A DNA stretch of 64,000 nucleotides from CAIYTF01 sp963664845 (GCA_963664845.1 OY761615.1:558001-622000); one strand, 5' to 3'. Positions 44,568-55,212 are shown, counted from the stretch's first letter. Notes: generated by a model from the letters alone, not told the origin. Numbers and translations are program-made.

Positions 44568-47500
44568 TCAATGTTTCTGAATGTTAATGGAAAAAGAGTC
44601 TGTTGCTGAGCTGCACTTTGAATTCTTGCTGTCAGTAACTGTTAATTTTACGTTATACACACCGGCCTTCTCGAATAAATGATACACCTTATCACCGGTT
44701 GTTTTGGTCCCGTCACCAAAGTCCCAGGTATAACTTAGTGCATCACCGTCAGCATCCGACGATGCAGAGCCGTCAAACAACAACTCATCATGTGCCCCGC
44801 CGGTGAACCCGCTGCTCAGATGAACCGCCTTCGCAACCGGAGGTGTATTCACCACGAGCATCACAGTATCAGACGCTTTTGAGCAAGATGTGTTTTCATT
44901 GTCATTGACTGTTAGTACTGCCCGATAAATTCCCGGTGATACAAATGCATACACAAGCTCTTTGTCAGAAGAAGTAAATCCATCGCTCAACTTCCAGGAA
45001 TACGACAGATTTGCATTGTCAGCATCGAAAACCTTTTTCGGAACCAAAGTAAACGATTCGTTTGGACATACAATATTCATTGGTCCGATGACAACCTCAG
45101 GTGGCGTATTGATCTTTATTGGCTTCACCAGTTCGTTTCTGCTGTTCGCAAGATTGTCGCCATCATCAACCGTCAGCGAAACATTATATATGCCTTCTAC
45201 ACTATAGGTATGTTTTACCGTCGTCCCTTCAGCTTTGTATCCGTCACCAAAATCCCAGCTCATCTTCTTAATGGAGCCGTCTTTATCATATGACTTGCTG
45301 CCATCAAAGGTCACTTCTTCACCCGAACATACTGCAGGTTTGAACTCCGGCACCGGATACGGGCTTTCATTAACCCGAACAAGTAATGTGTCGGTGTTGC
45401 TGTTGTTTTCAAGATTGGTATTGTCTTTAACGCGTAATGAAACGAGATATTTCCCGGGTTTGGAATACTGGTGTCTTACTGTCAGACCGCTTCCCTTTTC
45501 TCCATCACCGAAATTCCAGTCGTAAACCTGAATTGATCCGTCTGCATCTTTCGATGACGCTCCGGAAAGTTCAAGTGGCTGGTCAACTCCAATTTTATTG
45601 TCCGCCGTGATTTTCACGCCCGGCTTTTCGTTGACAACTATCAGTTTTCTTACCGAAGCACTGTGGCAATCGGTTTTTGTATCTGTCTTTATGGTCAGCC
45701 TTACAAAGTAATTACCATATTTAGTGAAAACTTTGTTCACAATTTGTCCTGTGCCTGTCGTGCCGTCACCAAAATCCCACACATATTCTGTGATATTGGT
45801 TCCCGCTGTAACTTCCGGTTTTGCTTTAAGCACAAGTTCTTTTCCAACGGGGTAATTTTGCGGAATTTCAAAATCCACCCTGGGTGCTTCATAAACGGTT
45901 ATAGTCAGTTGATCGCTGTCTGTGTTGTCGCATTCACCTTTTACATCACCGGTGATAGTCAGCGTAACCCGGTATATTCCCGGCTTCGCGTAACTGTGGG
46001 TTGGTGAAGAGCCGCCGCCAACCGTTCCGTCGCCAAAATCCCAGGTGTAGTTATTCACCACACCGTCATAGTTTGTTGACTTGGTACCGTCAAATTTAAT
46101 AACTGCATTTGCACAGGCTACAGTATCTGCACTTGCGTGAGCAACCGGAGATTCACTGACAACAATAACAATACTGGTAACATCAAAATTACAGGGCAAT
46201 CCGGAATCGTCCTCAACCTTGAGGGTCACTTGATACGTACCGCCAAATTTGTAGATTTTGGTTGGGTTCATACCCTCAGCTTTGCTCCCATCACCAAAAT
46301 CCCACGAGTACTTCAAAGCACCACCTTCTGGATCTTTGGATTCCCCGCCATTGAAGCGGACTGTTTCTCCGGCGCAAACCACTCTGTCTGTGCCTGCATC
46401 TGCCGTTGGCGGTTCGTTTATTTTAACCGTTATTGATGTGGAATTTTTCGAATTGGCCAAATTCATTCCGTCATCAACGGTAAGTATCACCGGATAGGTC
46501 CCTCCCTTTTGATAGGTGTGCGTCAATTGCACTCCCTGTTCAACCGGACTCCCGTCACCAAAATTCCAGTTATAAGTCAGCGGATCACCATCAGCATCCG
46601 TGGAGAGGCTGGCATCAAAGGTCAGTTTTCTTTCACAGGTGAATACACTTTTCCCGGCGTTTGCCACGGGAGCCGAATTCACTTTTATCCTGATAGTGTC
46701 CATAGCGGTCGCATTGATGGCACCGCTGTTATCCGTGACAGTTAAAATAGCATAATAAATACCAGACGTTTTCAGAGAATGCTTGATCGTCTTCCCCTCA
46801 AAGTTTCCGGCATGTGGCGTCAACTCCCATTCATATTTCCCAATATTCCCGGCATTCGAAAATGACCCGGTACCGTCCAGCGTAAACTCCTGATCGGGAG
46901 CAACAATGATATCCGTTCCGGCAACTGCAACAGGTTTACTGTTTATGGTTGCTGTAGCTTCGCTGAAATTAACAGCGTTGGCCTGTAACGTGTTATCGAT
47001 AACTTTCAATTTGATTTTATAAATACCGGATTTGGCATAGGCATGCTGCACAATCTTTCCGTGCAACACTGTTCCATCGCCCATATTCCATTCATAATCT
47101 TCAATAAACCCGTCAGGATCGAACGAACCCGCGCCTGAGAATTCAATCATCTGTCCCGGAGCACCAATTTTATTCGGGCCTGCATCTGCCACCGGTTTCG
47201 CATTGATCGTCACTTTTTTTGATGCCTCGGCATTATTGTTCACCGTTGGTGTGTTGTCCCACACTTTCAGCTTAACCTGATATACGCCCGGGTTTTTGTA
47301 AACGTGCAAAGGTGACTTCTCATTGCTCTTGGTGCCATCGCCAAAATCCCACTCATAGCGTGCAATAGTGCCGCCTTCATGCAAAGCACCGCTGCCGTCA
47401 AACTGGATTGCACTTTCAGTGGCCAATACATCCGGACCAATGGTCACGGTAGGAGCCTCGTTAACGCGCACCGTAAGCGCATCCTCGGCAAAGGCCGTTT

Positions 47501-49400
47501 TGGTATGTGAGTTATCTGTAATTCTCAAGTGCACTTTGTAGCTGCCGGCATTCCTGAATGCATGCGATACGTTAACGCCCTCACCCTTGCCGCCATCGCC
47601 AAAATCCCACTCATATTTGGTGATCTCCCCGTCTTCATCTTTTGAATCTTTACCTGAGAAATAGGTGACTTCATTTTTGGCAACTATCTGGTCTTTTCCT
47701 GCTGTTGCCACCGGAGGGAAATTAACCTTTACAGTAATATTGTCTGTTGCAAAACTGTTCCCTACGTTTCCGTCATCTTCGACCTTAAGCGTAACTGTAT
47801 AGCGTCCGGATTCCGAGTATGTATGTTGCGCTGTGACCCCGGTACCTTTAGCACCATCGCCAAAGTCCCAAAAATAGTTGACCACTTTTCCGTCAGGATC
47901 AAAACTTGCTGAACCATCGAAAGAAACCGATTCACCTGCCGCGGCCCACCGGTCCTTGCCGGCTTTAGCTATCGGGGAAGCATTCACCCATATCTCATGC
48001 GATACTTTCCCAAAATTGCATGGTGAAGTTGAATTGTCTTTTACGGTAAGTTCAATCTGATATTTGCCCGATTTGTCGTATGCATGCTCAACGGTTTTCC
48101 CGTCACCTTCGGAAGCATCGCCAAAATCCCAAAGGTATTTTGTAACGTAACCGTCTTCATCAGATGAAGAACTTCCGTCGAATGCAATTGATTCACCGGG
48201 AGCCGCATGTTCCTTAAAGGAAAATTTCGCCTTGGGCGATTTGTTGACCTGCACCGGGAATATCACATAACTTGCATTGCCAATTGCACCTGAATTATCA
48301 GTAGCCAGTAATTTAACCGTATAATCTCTTTTCTCGGCAAACGTATGCACAACACGGTTACCGGTTGCCTTTGCACCATCACCAAAATCCCACAGGAATT
48401 CCAATAAATCCCCATCTTTATCCTTAGTTCCGCTCGCATCCAGAACTACCGTAAAACAATCGTTGAGATACTCTATGGTTTTGGCTATCTCCGGACTCGT
48501 ATTACGTTGATGCTCTTCTATCGGCAAAAGAAATGGAAGGTATTGCCCTTTCTTCGTCTGCGCATAAAAAGTGATATCGTTTGGACTTTCATTGCCCTTC
48601 CCAACTATAATGCCAAGGGTTTTGTTTGTTTCGAATTCATTTAACGTAATTGCTGTACTATCCCACACACCGTCACCGGAAGAACGCAGCGGTATATCCG
48701 AACGAACCGGGGTTTCAAGTTGCACCGGGGCTCCGGCAGCGTCAAAATTTGCAACCTCAATTGACGTATCATTGTTTGTTCTGAACCGGACACTGGGGTC
48801 GGTTTTCTTTTTATCCACCCGGACAGTTGGGTTATAGGAAAATATTTCAACTCCTTCAACAGAGATGTTCTTGCCGACAGACTTCGACACAAACAGATTA
48901 AATGTGTTGCCGTCGTCTCCCTTCATACCCGATACTGCCAATTTAAATATCTTATACCCCACAGCCTGAGCACCGTCCGAAGGTGAAAACTTTGTGAAGT
49001 CCACCCACTCGTTATCTGCATACGGATCAACACCATATTTTTTTACCAATATCGGTTTTCCCGCGAAGAGATCAAGCTTTTTACCGTATATATCATAGGA
49101 ATAGCCTTCGTTATATGCTTCAGCGCCTCCGAGGAATTTGAATTCTGTTTCGGTGTTCCATTCACCAAGCTTCTGGTCATGCACGCCACCGCAATCAGGA
49201 TCAAAAAGCCTGAGCGTCAGCGAATCCTTCACTGCATCAGGAACCTTTATGAAGAATATTTGGTAGGTGTTATCATCACCTTCATTGGGAGATGCGTTTT
49301 TCCCAAAAGTTATGAAGTTGTAGCCTGCCTGGGCAACAAGCGTTTGTTGAAACACAATTAACAATAACAGGGCAAAGAAATAGTTTAATGTCTTTTTCAT
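44568..49400 (-). CDS. Giant secreted protein with about 15 PKD repeats
   Basis: 1610 residues. A signal peptide (YFFALLLLIVFQQTLVAQ) and an N-terminal unique region of about 300 residues with FGKNASPNEGDDNTYQIFF precede about 15 PKD-type Ig-like repeats recognised by (W)DFGDG or close variants. Two repeats are degenerate (YEWELTPHAG, YSWKLSDG). It ends SINIQKH with no T9SS sorting domain, unlike the two other large exported proteins in the window. Such arrays are extended adhesive or scaffolding rods. It lies 4 bp after a LysM/FecR-like protein and 6 bp before galE. Confidence 0.93.
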   Translation of the reverse strand: MKKTLNYFFALLLLIVFQQTLVAQAGYNFITFGKNASPNEGDDNTYQIFFIKVPDAVKDSLTLRLFDPDCGGVHDQKLGEWNTETEFKFLGGAEAYNEGYSYDIYGKKLDLFAGKPILVKKYGVDPYADNEWVDFTKFSPSDGAQAVGYKIFKLAVSGMKGDDGNTFNLFVSKSVGKNISVEGVEIFSYNPTVRVDKKKTDPSVRFRTNNDTSIEVANFDAAGAPVQLETPVRSDIPLRSSGDGVWDSTAITLNEFETNKTLGIIVGKGNESPNDITFYAQTKKGQYLPFLLPIEEHQRNTSPEIAKTIEYLNDCFTVVLDASGTKDKDGDLLEFLWDFGDGAKATGNRVVHTFAEKRDYTVKLLATDNSGAIGNASYVIFPVQVNKSPKAKFSFKEHAAPGESIAFDGSSSSDEDGYVTKYLWDFGDASEGDGKTVEHAYDKSGKYQIELTVKDNSTSPCNFGKVSHEIWVNASPIAKAGKDRWAAAGESVSFDGSASFDPDGKVVNYFWDFGDGAKGTGVTAQHTYSESGRYTVTLKVEDDGNVGNSFATDNITVKVNFPPVATAGKDQIVAKNEVTYFSGKDSKDEDGEITKYEWDFGDGGKGEGVNVSHAFRNAGSYKVHLRITDNSHTKTAFAEDALTVRVNEAPTVTIGPDVLATESAIQFDGSGALHEGGTIARYEWDFGDGTKSNEKSPLHVYKNPGVYQVKLKVWDNTPTVNNNAEASKKVTINAKPVADAGPNKIGAPGQMIEFSGAGSFDPDGFIEDYEWNMGDGTVLHGKIVQHAYAKSGIYKIKLKVIDNTLQANAVNFSEATATINSKPVAVAGTDIIVAPDQEFTLDGTGSFSNAGNIGKYEWELTPHAGNFEGKTIKHSLKTSGIYYAILTVTDNSGAINATAMDTIRIKVNSAPVANAGKSVFTCERKLTFDASLSTDADGDPLTYNWNFGDGSPVEQGVQLTHTYQKGGTYPVILTVDDGMNLANSKNSTSITVKINEPPTADAGTDRVVCAGETVRFNGGESKDPEGGALKYSWDFGDGSKAEGMNPTKIYKFGGTYQVTLKVEDDSGLPCNFDVTSIVIVVSESPVAHASADTVACANAVIKFDGTKSTNYDGVVNNYTWDFGDGTVGGGSSPTHSYAKPGIYRVTLTITGDVKGECDNTDSDQLTITVYEAPRVDFEIPQNYPVGKELVLKAKPEVTAGTNITEYVWDFGDGTTGTGQIVNKVFTKYGNYFVRLTIKTDTKTDCHSASVRKLIVVNEKPGVKITADNKIGVDQPLELSGASSKDADGSIQVYDWNFGDGEKGSGLTVRHQYSKPGKYLVSLRVKDNTNLENNSNTDTLLVRVNESPYPVPEFKPAVCSGEEVTFDGSKSYDKDGSIKKMSWDFGDGYKAEGTTVKHTYSVEGIYNVSLTVDDGDNLANSRNELVKPIKINTPPEVVIGPMNIVCPNESFTLVPKKVFDADNANLSYSWKLSDGFTSSDKELVYAFVSPGIYRAVLTVNDNENTSCSKASDTVMLVVNTPPVAKAVHLSSGFTGGAHDELLFDGSASSDADGDALSYTWDFGDGTKTTGDKVYHLFEKAGVYNVKLTVTDSKNSKCSSATDSFSINIQKH

Positions 49401-49404
49401 AACG

Positions 49405-51732
49405 TTATTTTTTTACTTCCTGATTGAAAAAGTTATATTCTTTCATGTTTCCAAGCTGGTCTTCCAGAACTATCGAACGAATTTTCACTTCCGCAGTTCC
49501 TGTTGCAGTACAATTTACACTGGTACGGTAACTTGACGTTGCTTCATCCAGAAGCAGGTATTCTGTATACAGATCATCACCTATCTGATAAATCAGCTTG
49601 GCTGTTTTTTTCAATTCGGTCTTATCCGTTGCCTTGACCTCAAACGATACCAATGCCTGCCTGGTAAACTTTGCCGGAACAACTTTATGGCTGATTAATT
49701 CTGGGGGCGCAGTATCCAGATATACTTTGCGGTACACTTTTGTCCGCGCTCCGTTTTTGTTGACAGCCATAAAAAGCAATTCGTTCAAGCCCTCTTTCAA
49801 CGTATAGGACGCCTGGAATTTTCCATCCCTGATGTCCACTGTTGATCCGTTCAATCGCATTGTTGTGGCATGAGAAACTTTGCCGCTTATGTTCAGAGCG
49901 GAAGATGCCGTTTTCTCAGGCAGATCTTCAGTGAACTGAATTACCGGCAATTCCTGATCTTTGAATATTACAAGCGTATCCTTAAGCGTTTGCAGTTCCT
50001 TGTTTTTGGCTTCTACCAAAACGGTTGTCTTTTCTGCCAGTTTTCCAATGGTGAATTGGAAATCACCCGCCTCATCAGACAGGGCAGAAATCTTCAACCC
50101 GAACGGTTGAGCAATCGCGGTAATAAATGTCTCGGGCGTTGTTTTGCCTTTTATGGTGATTGATTGGGCAGTCGTGTACAGTTGTTTATCAGGTGATATC
50201 CGGTCCAGATCAAATTTCAGGAACAGACTCCTTCCGCGTGAGTATTCAACTTTGCGCACAACACTAGCCTTGTTTCCGCTTGAATCTATGGCAGTGAAGG
50301 TGATTGTGTTTAAACCTTCTTTAAGTCTGATTAGTTTTTCAAATCCACCGTTTGCATCTGGCAATACCTGTTCATCATTAATGAGCAGTTTAACCAGCGA
50401 TTCCGTGTTGCCTTTAACCGTAATCTCATTTTTCAACACAAATGCATCGGCAGCCGGTTCAGATACCGCGAGGAATGGCGGTTCACTATTTACCACCAAC
50501 GTAAATAATTTGGGCTCCGAAAACGGCCCGGGAAAACCATCTTTATCAATTGCAGCCACGCGCCAATAATAACTTCCCCGTTCCAGTTTAACGGGTGCAC
50601 TATTTGCTTTATTACCCTTGGATTCCTGTACAACGGTTTTGAATGTAGCATCCCGCGAAAGCATCAGCCAATATTTTTCTGCATTTTCAACTTTGCCCCA
50701 TTCCAATGTGGTTTTATCCGAATACAGCACCTTGCTGTTATCAGGTGAAAGCAAGGCGGGCCGTTTCAACAAATCTTTTGGTTGTGTCAGGTTTCCGGTT
50801 GCCAGCAAAGTAGAACCCTGGTTTGTTTTCAGGGTTACTTTGGAATTTTTTGATTTCAGTTCCAGTTCTCCGTCATAGTTGGCAACCTTGGCCGTCTTTT
50901 CATCTTTGTTCACCCAATAGGCTTTTGATCGCACCGTTGTTTCCAGCCCGGGAACTTCAAGATTAAATTTGCGCTTGCCCTGAGCTCCTGCCAAAAGCGC
51001 AAAAGCATCACCCTTTTCGAGTGTTACCTTGGCCTCACTGCGATTGTTCAGAAGATCGACCCGGTTTCGCTGAATAACGGCCTGTGAGTTTTCACTCAAC
51101 CTGATTTTGCTTTTATCCTGGAAGGCAACTTCAGCATAGGAATCAGACAAGGTCCTGACCCGGTCATTTTCAACAAACTTTGCCATTATCGCAATTGCTT
51201 TCCAAAGGTTTTCGATGGATTTTTTGGATTCAACTTTTCCTTTAGCATAGGAGAGTGATGCCTCGCCTTTTGCGGCACTCTTCATCAATGCCTCTTGGGC
51301 TGCATTAATGGCCTGCTGTTTTGCATCCAATGCCACCTGGTAGCTTTTATCCCAATTCCCGGCCTTGCGTTCCTTTAACGACAGCCCATGAAGTGAAATC
51401 GCTTTGCCAATCATCTCCGGAGCAAACGATTTTGCGCCCGCCGTGGTGGCTTTTTGAATTTCGGCCATTGCCTCATCCACAGCCTTCTTTGCACGCATGA
51501 TCTGGTTATAGGGTATGGTCAGCACCATCCCGGTCTTGACATCGGAGGGTGAACGGAGTTTATTGCTCTTGAGGATTTCTTCCCAGAGATCCGGATCGTT
51601 GAGGCATTCCTTTGCAACGTCGCGAATCGTCTGTTTTTCCTTTACCGTCACATGCAGGACGCTTTGTTGCTGCGCCCGTACCATGATGGAAGCCAACAAA
51701 AGCAACAGGACTAATGTGTAATTTTTTTTCAT
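49405..51732 (-). CDS. Secreted LysM/FecR-like protein with Ig-type repeats
   Basis: 775 residues with a signal peptide (LVLLLLLASIMVRAQ). Residues about 25-80 resemble a LysM domain (VTVKEKQTIRDVAKECL, TGMVLTIPYN). A helical region (about 80-180) follows, then a FecR-like beta-helix domain (SENSQAVIQRNRVDLL, VTLEKGDAFALLAGAQGKRK, NLEVPGLETTVRSKAYWV). A fibronectin-like module (LEWGKVENAEKYWLML) and several bacterial Ig-like repeats complete it. LysM suggests peptidoglycan binding. FecR-type domains often sense or organise surface polymers. It is directly upstream of the PKD protein (4 bp) and downstream of a sensor kinase. Confidence 0.88.
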   Translation of the reverse strand: MKKNYTLVLLLLLASIMVRAQQQSVLHVTVKEKQTIRDVAKECLNDPDLWEEILKSNKLRSPSDVKTGMVLTIPYNQIMRAKKAVDEAMAEIQKATTAGAKSFAPEMIGKAISLHGLSLKERKAGNWDKSYQVALDAKQQAINAAQEALMKSAAKGEASLSYAKGKVESKKSIENLWKAIAIMAKFVENDRVRTLSDSYAEVAFQDKSKIRLSENSQAVIQRNRVDLLNNRSEAKVTLEKGDAFALLAGAQGKRKFNLEVPGLETTVRSKAYWVNKDEKTAKVANYDGELELKSKNSKVTLKTNQGSTLLATGNLTQPKDLLKRPALLSPDNSKVLYSDKTTLEWGKVENAEKYWLMLSRDATFKTVVQESKGNKANSAPVKLERGSYYWRVAAIDKDGFPGPFSEPKLFTLVVNSEPPFLAVSEPAADAFVLKNEITVKGNTESLVKLLINDEQVLPDANGGFEKLIRLKEGLNTITFTAIDSSGNKASVVRKVEYSRGRSLFLKFDLDRISPDKQLYTTAQSITIKGKTTPETFITAIAQPFGLKISALSDEAGDFQFTIGKLAEKTTVLVEAKNKELQTLKDTLVIFKDQELPVIQFTEDLPEKTASSALNISGKVSHATTMRLNGSTVDIRDGKFQASYTLKEGLNELLFMAVNKNGARTKVYRKVYLDTAPPELISHKVVPAKFTRQALVSFEVKATDKTELKKTAKLIYQIGDDLYTEYLLLDEATSSYRTSVNCTATGTAEVKIRSIVLEDQLGNMKEYNFFNQEVKK

Positions 51733-51821
51733 AACGCTTCGAATTTAAGTTAGAAAGACGCCGTAGTAGGGTGCGGTGGTCACCGCCAAAAATAATCCTC
51801 TAAAAATACAAATTTTATCAT

Positions 51822-53849
51822 TTAAATTGCCGATAAATCCTTCGGCAGTTTGATGACAAATTCAGAGAACTCACCTTCCTGCGAAGTGGCTGACATTTCG
51901 CCACGGTGCATTTGGGCAATGATGTCAAAACTAAGCGAAAGACCAAGCCCGGTCCCCTCTCCTGTTGGTTTGGTAGTAAAAAACGGTTCAAAAATCTTCT
52001 TCAACACTTCCGGCGGAATACCTGTTCCGTTATCATGAAGCACTATCTCAATTTGTGTACCGGTATCCTTTGTCGTAACTGAAAAACGAGGTTCATAAGC
52101 CGCGCCCAGCTTATCCTGCTTTTTCTTCATGGCGTAAAATGAATTATTGCTCAGATTGATAAACACCTGCGAAAGAGCCTGTGCATTCAGATTCACCGGA
52201 GTAATGTTCTTGTCAAAATTGAAATCGAGTGCAGTGTTGAATTCCTGATCATTTGTTTTGGTGCCATGATACGATAAGTGTATGGATTCATCCAGCAGTT
52301 TATTAATATCTGTTTTGGCAAATTCACCGGTATCGGTGCGTGAGTGTTCCAACATGTTTTTGACGATGTTATCTGCCCTTGTGCCATGTTCCGATATCTT
52401 TCGCACGTTCGTCTTTATATCACCTATGATCTCTTCCAGATATCCAAAGTCCAGTTTTGCTGCTTCATCTTTTCCCCGGTCCAGTTCTTCCTCAACTTCT
52501 TCAACAAGCCCCACAGAGAGTTTGGCAAAATTGTTCACGAAGTTCAAAGGATTCTTGATTTCGTGTGCAATACCGGCAGTCAATTGTCCCAGGGAAGCAA
52601 GCTTCTGCTGCATTACCAATTGTTCCTGTGTGTCTTTCAATTTTTGTAAGGTGACTTCCAATGCCTCGTTCTTTTCCTTCAACTGGAGAGTACGTTCTTC
52701 AACTTTGATCTCTAAGGTCCTGCTGTATTCTTCCAACTGCCTGTTCTGCTCGGCAATTTGGGCAAAACTTGCTTTCAGGGATTGGCTCATGGTTTCCAGT
52801 GTGTTTCCAAGAACCCCTATTGCATCTTTCCCTTTATAGGCAACCGTTATATCAAAATTTCCCGCGGCAATTTTTTCTGCTTCTTTGCTGAGTTTAATAA
52901 TAGGCTTGCTGATATCATTCGAGAACAGAAAACCGCCGCCAACCGCTACTATGATCCCAAAAAGAAGCCAAAGCAGCAGCGAATTCCTGATCTTATCCAC
53001 CGGTTCATAGGCTTTGGCTGCGGTGATCTCGGCAATTACTGCCCAGTCAAGATTTTCCGGGTATGAATAACAACTGACTACGTTACCGGCATCAGGTGAC
53101 TTATATTGTGTGGTACCCTGTGCTCTTGCTCCGGATTTTAGAAACCCAACCGCATCCTGCACTACCTTACGATCATTAAGCGATTTGCCACTCTTGTCAA
53201 AAACAGAGTTCCCGTTTACATCGATAACGTAAATCTTCCCCTTTTTATTGTATTCATGTTGCGACAAATAGGCATCAATTTCACTCAGATCGATCAGTGC
53301 CACAACTATTGCAGTTGTATTGCCAATCTGCATCGGCATGCCAAAACGCATTCCCCACCGGTTAATAGGTGCCAGAAATAATGGCTTTTCCTTTACAATG
53401 CTGCTTTTATCGAAGTTATTAACCCGGGAAGGATTCACAAAAATCTCATCCAGGGCTTCAGGTGATTTGGCTTTGTTCTTAACAGAATCCTTAATGGTTT
53501 GGAAAGCAAGCTGATAGGAATCCCCTACCTTAACAAACACCTGAATACAAAGAAGTTCCTTCACGTTCTTCGTAGCTGCATCAACCAATGCCATTTTCTC
53601 GTTCACACCAAGGGTCGGTGCCTCAAGACTGCTCTTCAGCAGAAATAACGGCAGAAGCCATTGGTTTGCGAAGCTGTTGTTGATGTGCGATGATATTTGA
53701 CCTACTACTGAAGATAGCTCATTGTTGGTGCTGCTTTTGAATTCATCGTCAGCTATGCTGATCATGTTCCAGCCGGATATACCCAATGGAAGCAGTGCAA
53801 CCAAGCCGAAAAAAATGAATAATTTTACGCGCCAGGAAATCCTATGCAT
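51822..53849 (-). CDS. Membrane sensor histidine kinase with extracytoplasmic Cache-like domain
   Basis: 675 residues. A first helix (about 10-30) and a second (about 283-305) enclose a double-Cache-like sensor (VFVKVGDSYQLAF, GKIYVIDVNGNSVFDKSGK). A HAMP segment and a long coiled coil (EEYSRTLEIKVEERTLQLKE) lead to the phosphoacceptor His429 in GIAHEIKNPLNFV. The ATP-binding domain shows VFINLSNNSFYAM, DNGTGIP and GEGTGLGLSLSF. It is the second gene of the 55.0-43.6 kb run, 29 bp after the response regulator-phosphatase, so it very likely phosphorylates that partner. Confidence 0.93.
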   Translation of the reverse strand: MHRISWRVKLFIFFGLVALLPLGISGWNMISIADDEFKSSTNNELSSVVGQISSHINNSFANQWLLPLFLLKSSLEAPTLGVNEKMALVDAATKNVKELLCIQVFVKVGDSYQLAFQTIKDSVKNKAKSPEALDEIFVNPSRVNNFDKSSIVKEKPLFLAPINRWGMRFGMPMQIGNTTAIVVALIDLSEIDAYLSQHEYNKKGKIYVIDVNGNSVFDKSGKSLNDRKVVQDAVGFLKSGARAQGTTQYKSPDAGNVVSCYSYPENLDWAVIAEITAAKAYEPVDKIRNSLLLWLLFGIIVAVGGGFLFSNDISKPIIKLSKEAEKIAAGNFDITVAYKGKDAIGVLGNTLETMSQSLKASFAQIAEQNRQLEEYSRTLEIKVEERTLQLKEKNEALEVTLQKLKDTQEQLVMQQKLASLGQLTAGIAHEIKNPLNFVNNFAKLSVGLVEEVEEELDRGKDEAAKLDFGYLEEIIGDIKTNVRKISEHGTRADNIVKNMLEHSRTDTGEFAKTDINKLLDESIHLSYHGTKTNDQEFNTALDFNFDKNITPVNLNAQALSQVFINLSNNSFYAMKKKQDKLGAAYEPRFSVTTKDTGTQIEIVLHDNGTGIPPEVLKKIFEPFFTTKPTGEGTGLGLSLSFDIIAQMHRGEMSATSQEGEFSEFVIKLPKDLSAI

Positions 53850-53878
53850 GTTGCCCTCATTGCTTTAGTTAATTCATG

Positions 53879-55039
53879 TTATCGTTTTATAGCGGTCAAG
53901 GTTATATCATCAAACTGATCGAAACCATTCATGTGGCTGGTTAACGTCTTCATCAGCGTGTCAAGCAATCCTGCCGCTGATTGAGATGCGTTATCTTTAA
54001 CGAATTGGAACAACCGCTCCTCTCCATATAGTTCCTGTGCTTCGTTTATGCAGTCAGTAGCACCATCACTGTATATGAAAAGCAAGTCACCCTTTTGCAT
54101 GGTCGTTCTTGCGATTTTAAAATCATTTGAAGGGAACATGCCAACTACCGGGCCGGTTGGCTCAAGCTCATGCACTTCACCTGAAGGACTTACCTGCATC
54201 GGGGAGCAGTGTCCGCCATTAATATAGGTTAGTTCACCGGTTTCAACATCCAAAACCCCAAAAAACAGCGTGGCGAACATATTCGCATCTTCATGGATCG
54301 TGGTGATATAATCATGCGCCATTTGCACCGTTTTGTATACCATATCGTGCAGATCATCGTTAATGGCGGCATAGGCGTGAAGCAAACTTCTTACCAAAGT
54401 CATAAACAATGCTGAGCCAACGCCTTTGCCGCATACATCGCCAAGAACAAAACACATTCCCCTGTTATTGCTCACCGGGAATATATCGTAAAAATCACCC
54501 GCGCATTCTTTGGCAGGCTGAAAGTGAGCTGCAAAATCCCACCCTTCCACTATCGGGATTGTCGTAGGTAAAAAACTTTTTTGGATGGTGCGGCCAATTT
54601 CCAGTTCACGTTTCACCGTGAGAAGTTGCTCTTTCACTTTTTGCGATTCACGGAGTGACTGTACCTCGGTCACGGTTTTCATAAGCGTTTTTTCGAGGTC
54701 CTCAAAATCGATAGGTTTGGTCACAAAATCGAATGCGCCATTATTCATTGCCGTCCGCAAATTCTTCATGTCGCCATATGCCGACACGATCACCGAGCGA
54801 AGAAGAGGATATTTGTCAATAACGGCGTCGAGTAAGGTCAATCCGTCCATTTCTGGCATATTAATATCGGACATCATTACATCAATGTCAGATTCTTCCT
54901 CCAGCTTTTGCAGCGCAAGTTTGCCATTATGCGCAAAAACAAACGATAATTCATTCGCTCTGATCTTGCGTCTGAAATTCTGCCGGACCAACAATTCCAG
55001 ATCCGGCTCATCGTCAACAACCAAAATCTTATAGGGCAT
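53879..55039 (-). CDS. Response regulator with SpoIIE/RsbU-type PP2C phosphatase output
   Basis: 386 residues from the ATG at 55039 (MPYKILVVDDEPD). An in-frame start eight codons upstream is less natural. The receiver domain has the acidic cluster VVDDEPD, phosphoacceptor Asp in MMSDINMPEMDG and Lys in TKPID. A linker helix joins a PP2C-like domain with metal-binding GDFYD, GDVCGKGVG and SDGATD. Such proteins dephosphorylate anti-sigma antagonists. No STAS-domain or anti-sigma gene is adjacent, so the substrate is elsewhere. First gene of the long operon. Confidence 0.92.
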   Translation of the reverse strand: MPYKILVVDDEPDLELLVRQNFRRKIRANELSFVFAHNGKLALQKLEEESDIDVMMSDINMPEMDGLTLLDAVIDKYPLLRSVIVSAYGDMKNLRTAMNNGAFDFVTKPIDFEDLEKTLMKTVTEVQSLRESQKVKEQLLTVKRELEIGRTIQKSFLPTTIPIVEGWDFAAHFQPAKECAGDFYDIFPVSNNRGMCFVLGDVCGKGVGSALFMTLVRSLLHAYAAINDDLHDMVYKTVQMAHDYITTIHEDANMFATLFFGVLDVETGELTYINGGHCSPMQVSPSGEVHELEPTGPVVGMFPSNDFKIARTTMQKGDLLFIYSDGATDCINEAQELYGEERLFQFVKDNASQSAAGLLDTLMKTLTSHMNGFDQFDDITLTAIKR

Positions 55040-55212
55040 TAAAATACTCCATGTGTTACACAAAAAGTGCTTAAGATGTTATGAAATTACTTAGAAAGAG
55101 CATAAACTTACTGTTAATTACCTGATTTTGCAATATGTTACCCATTGCCGGCCTAAATAACTTACTGTTAACCCGACAACCCCCACAAAGCGCCATATCT
55201 CAATGCGATTTG

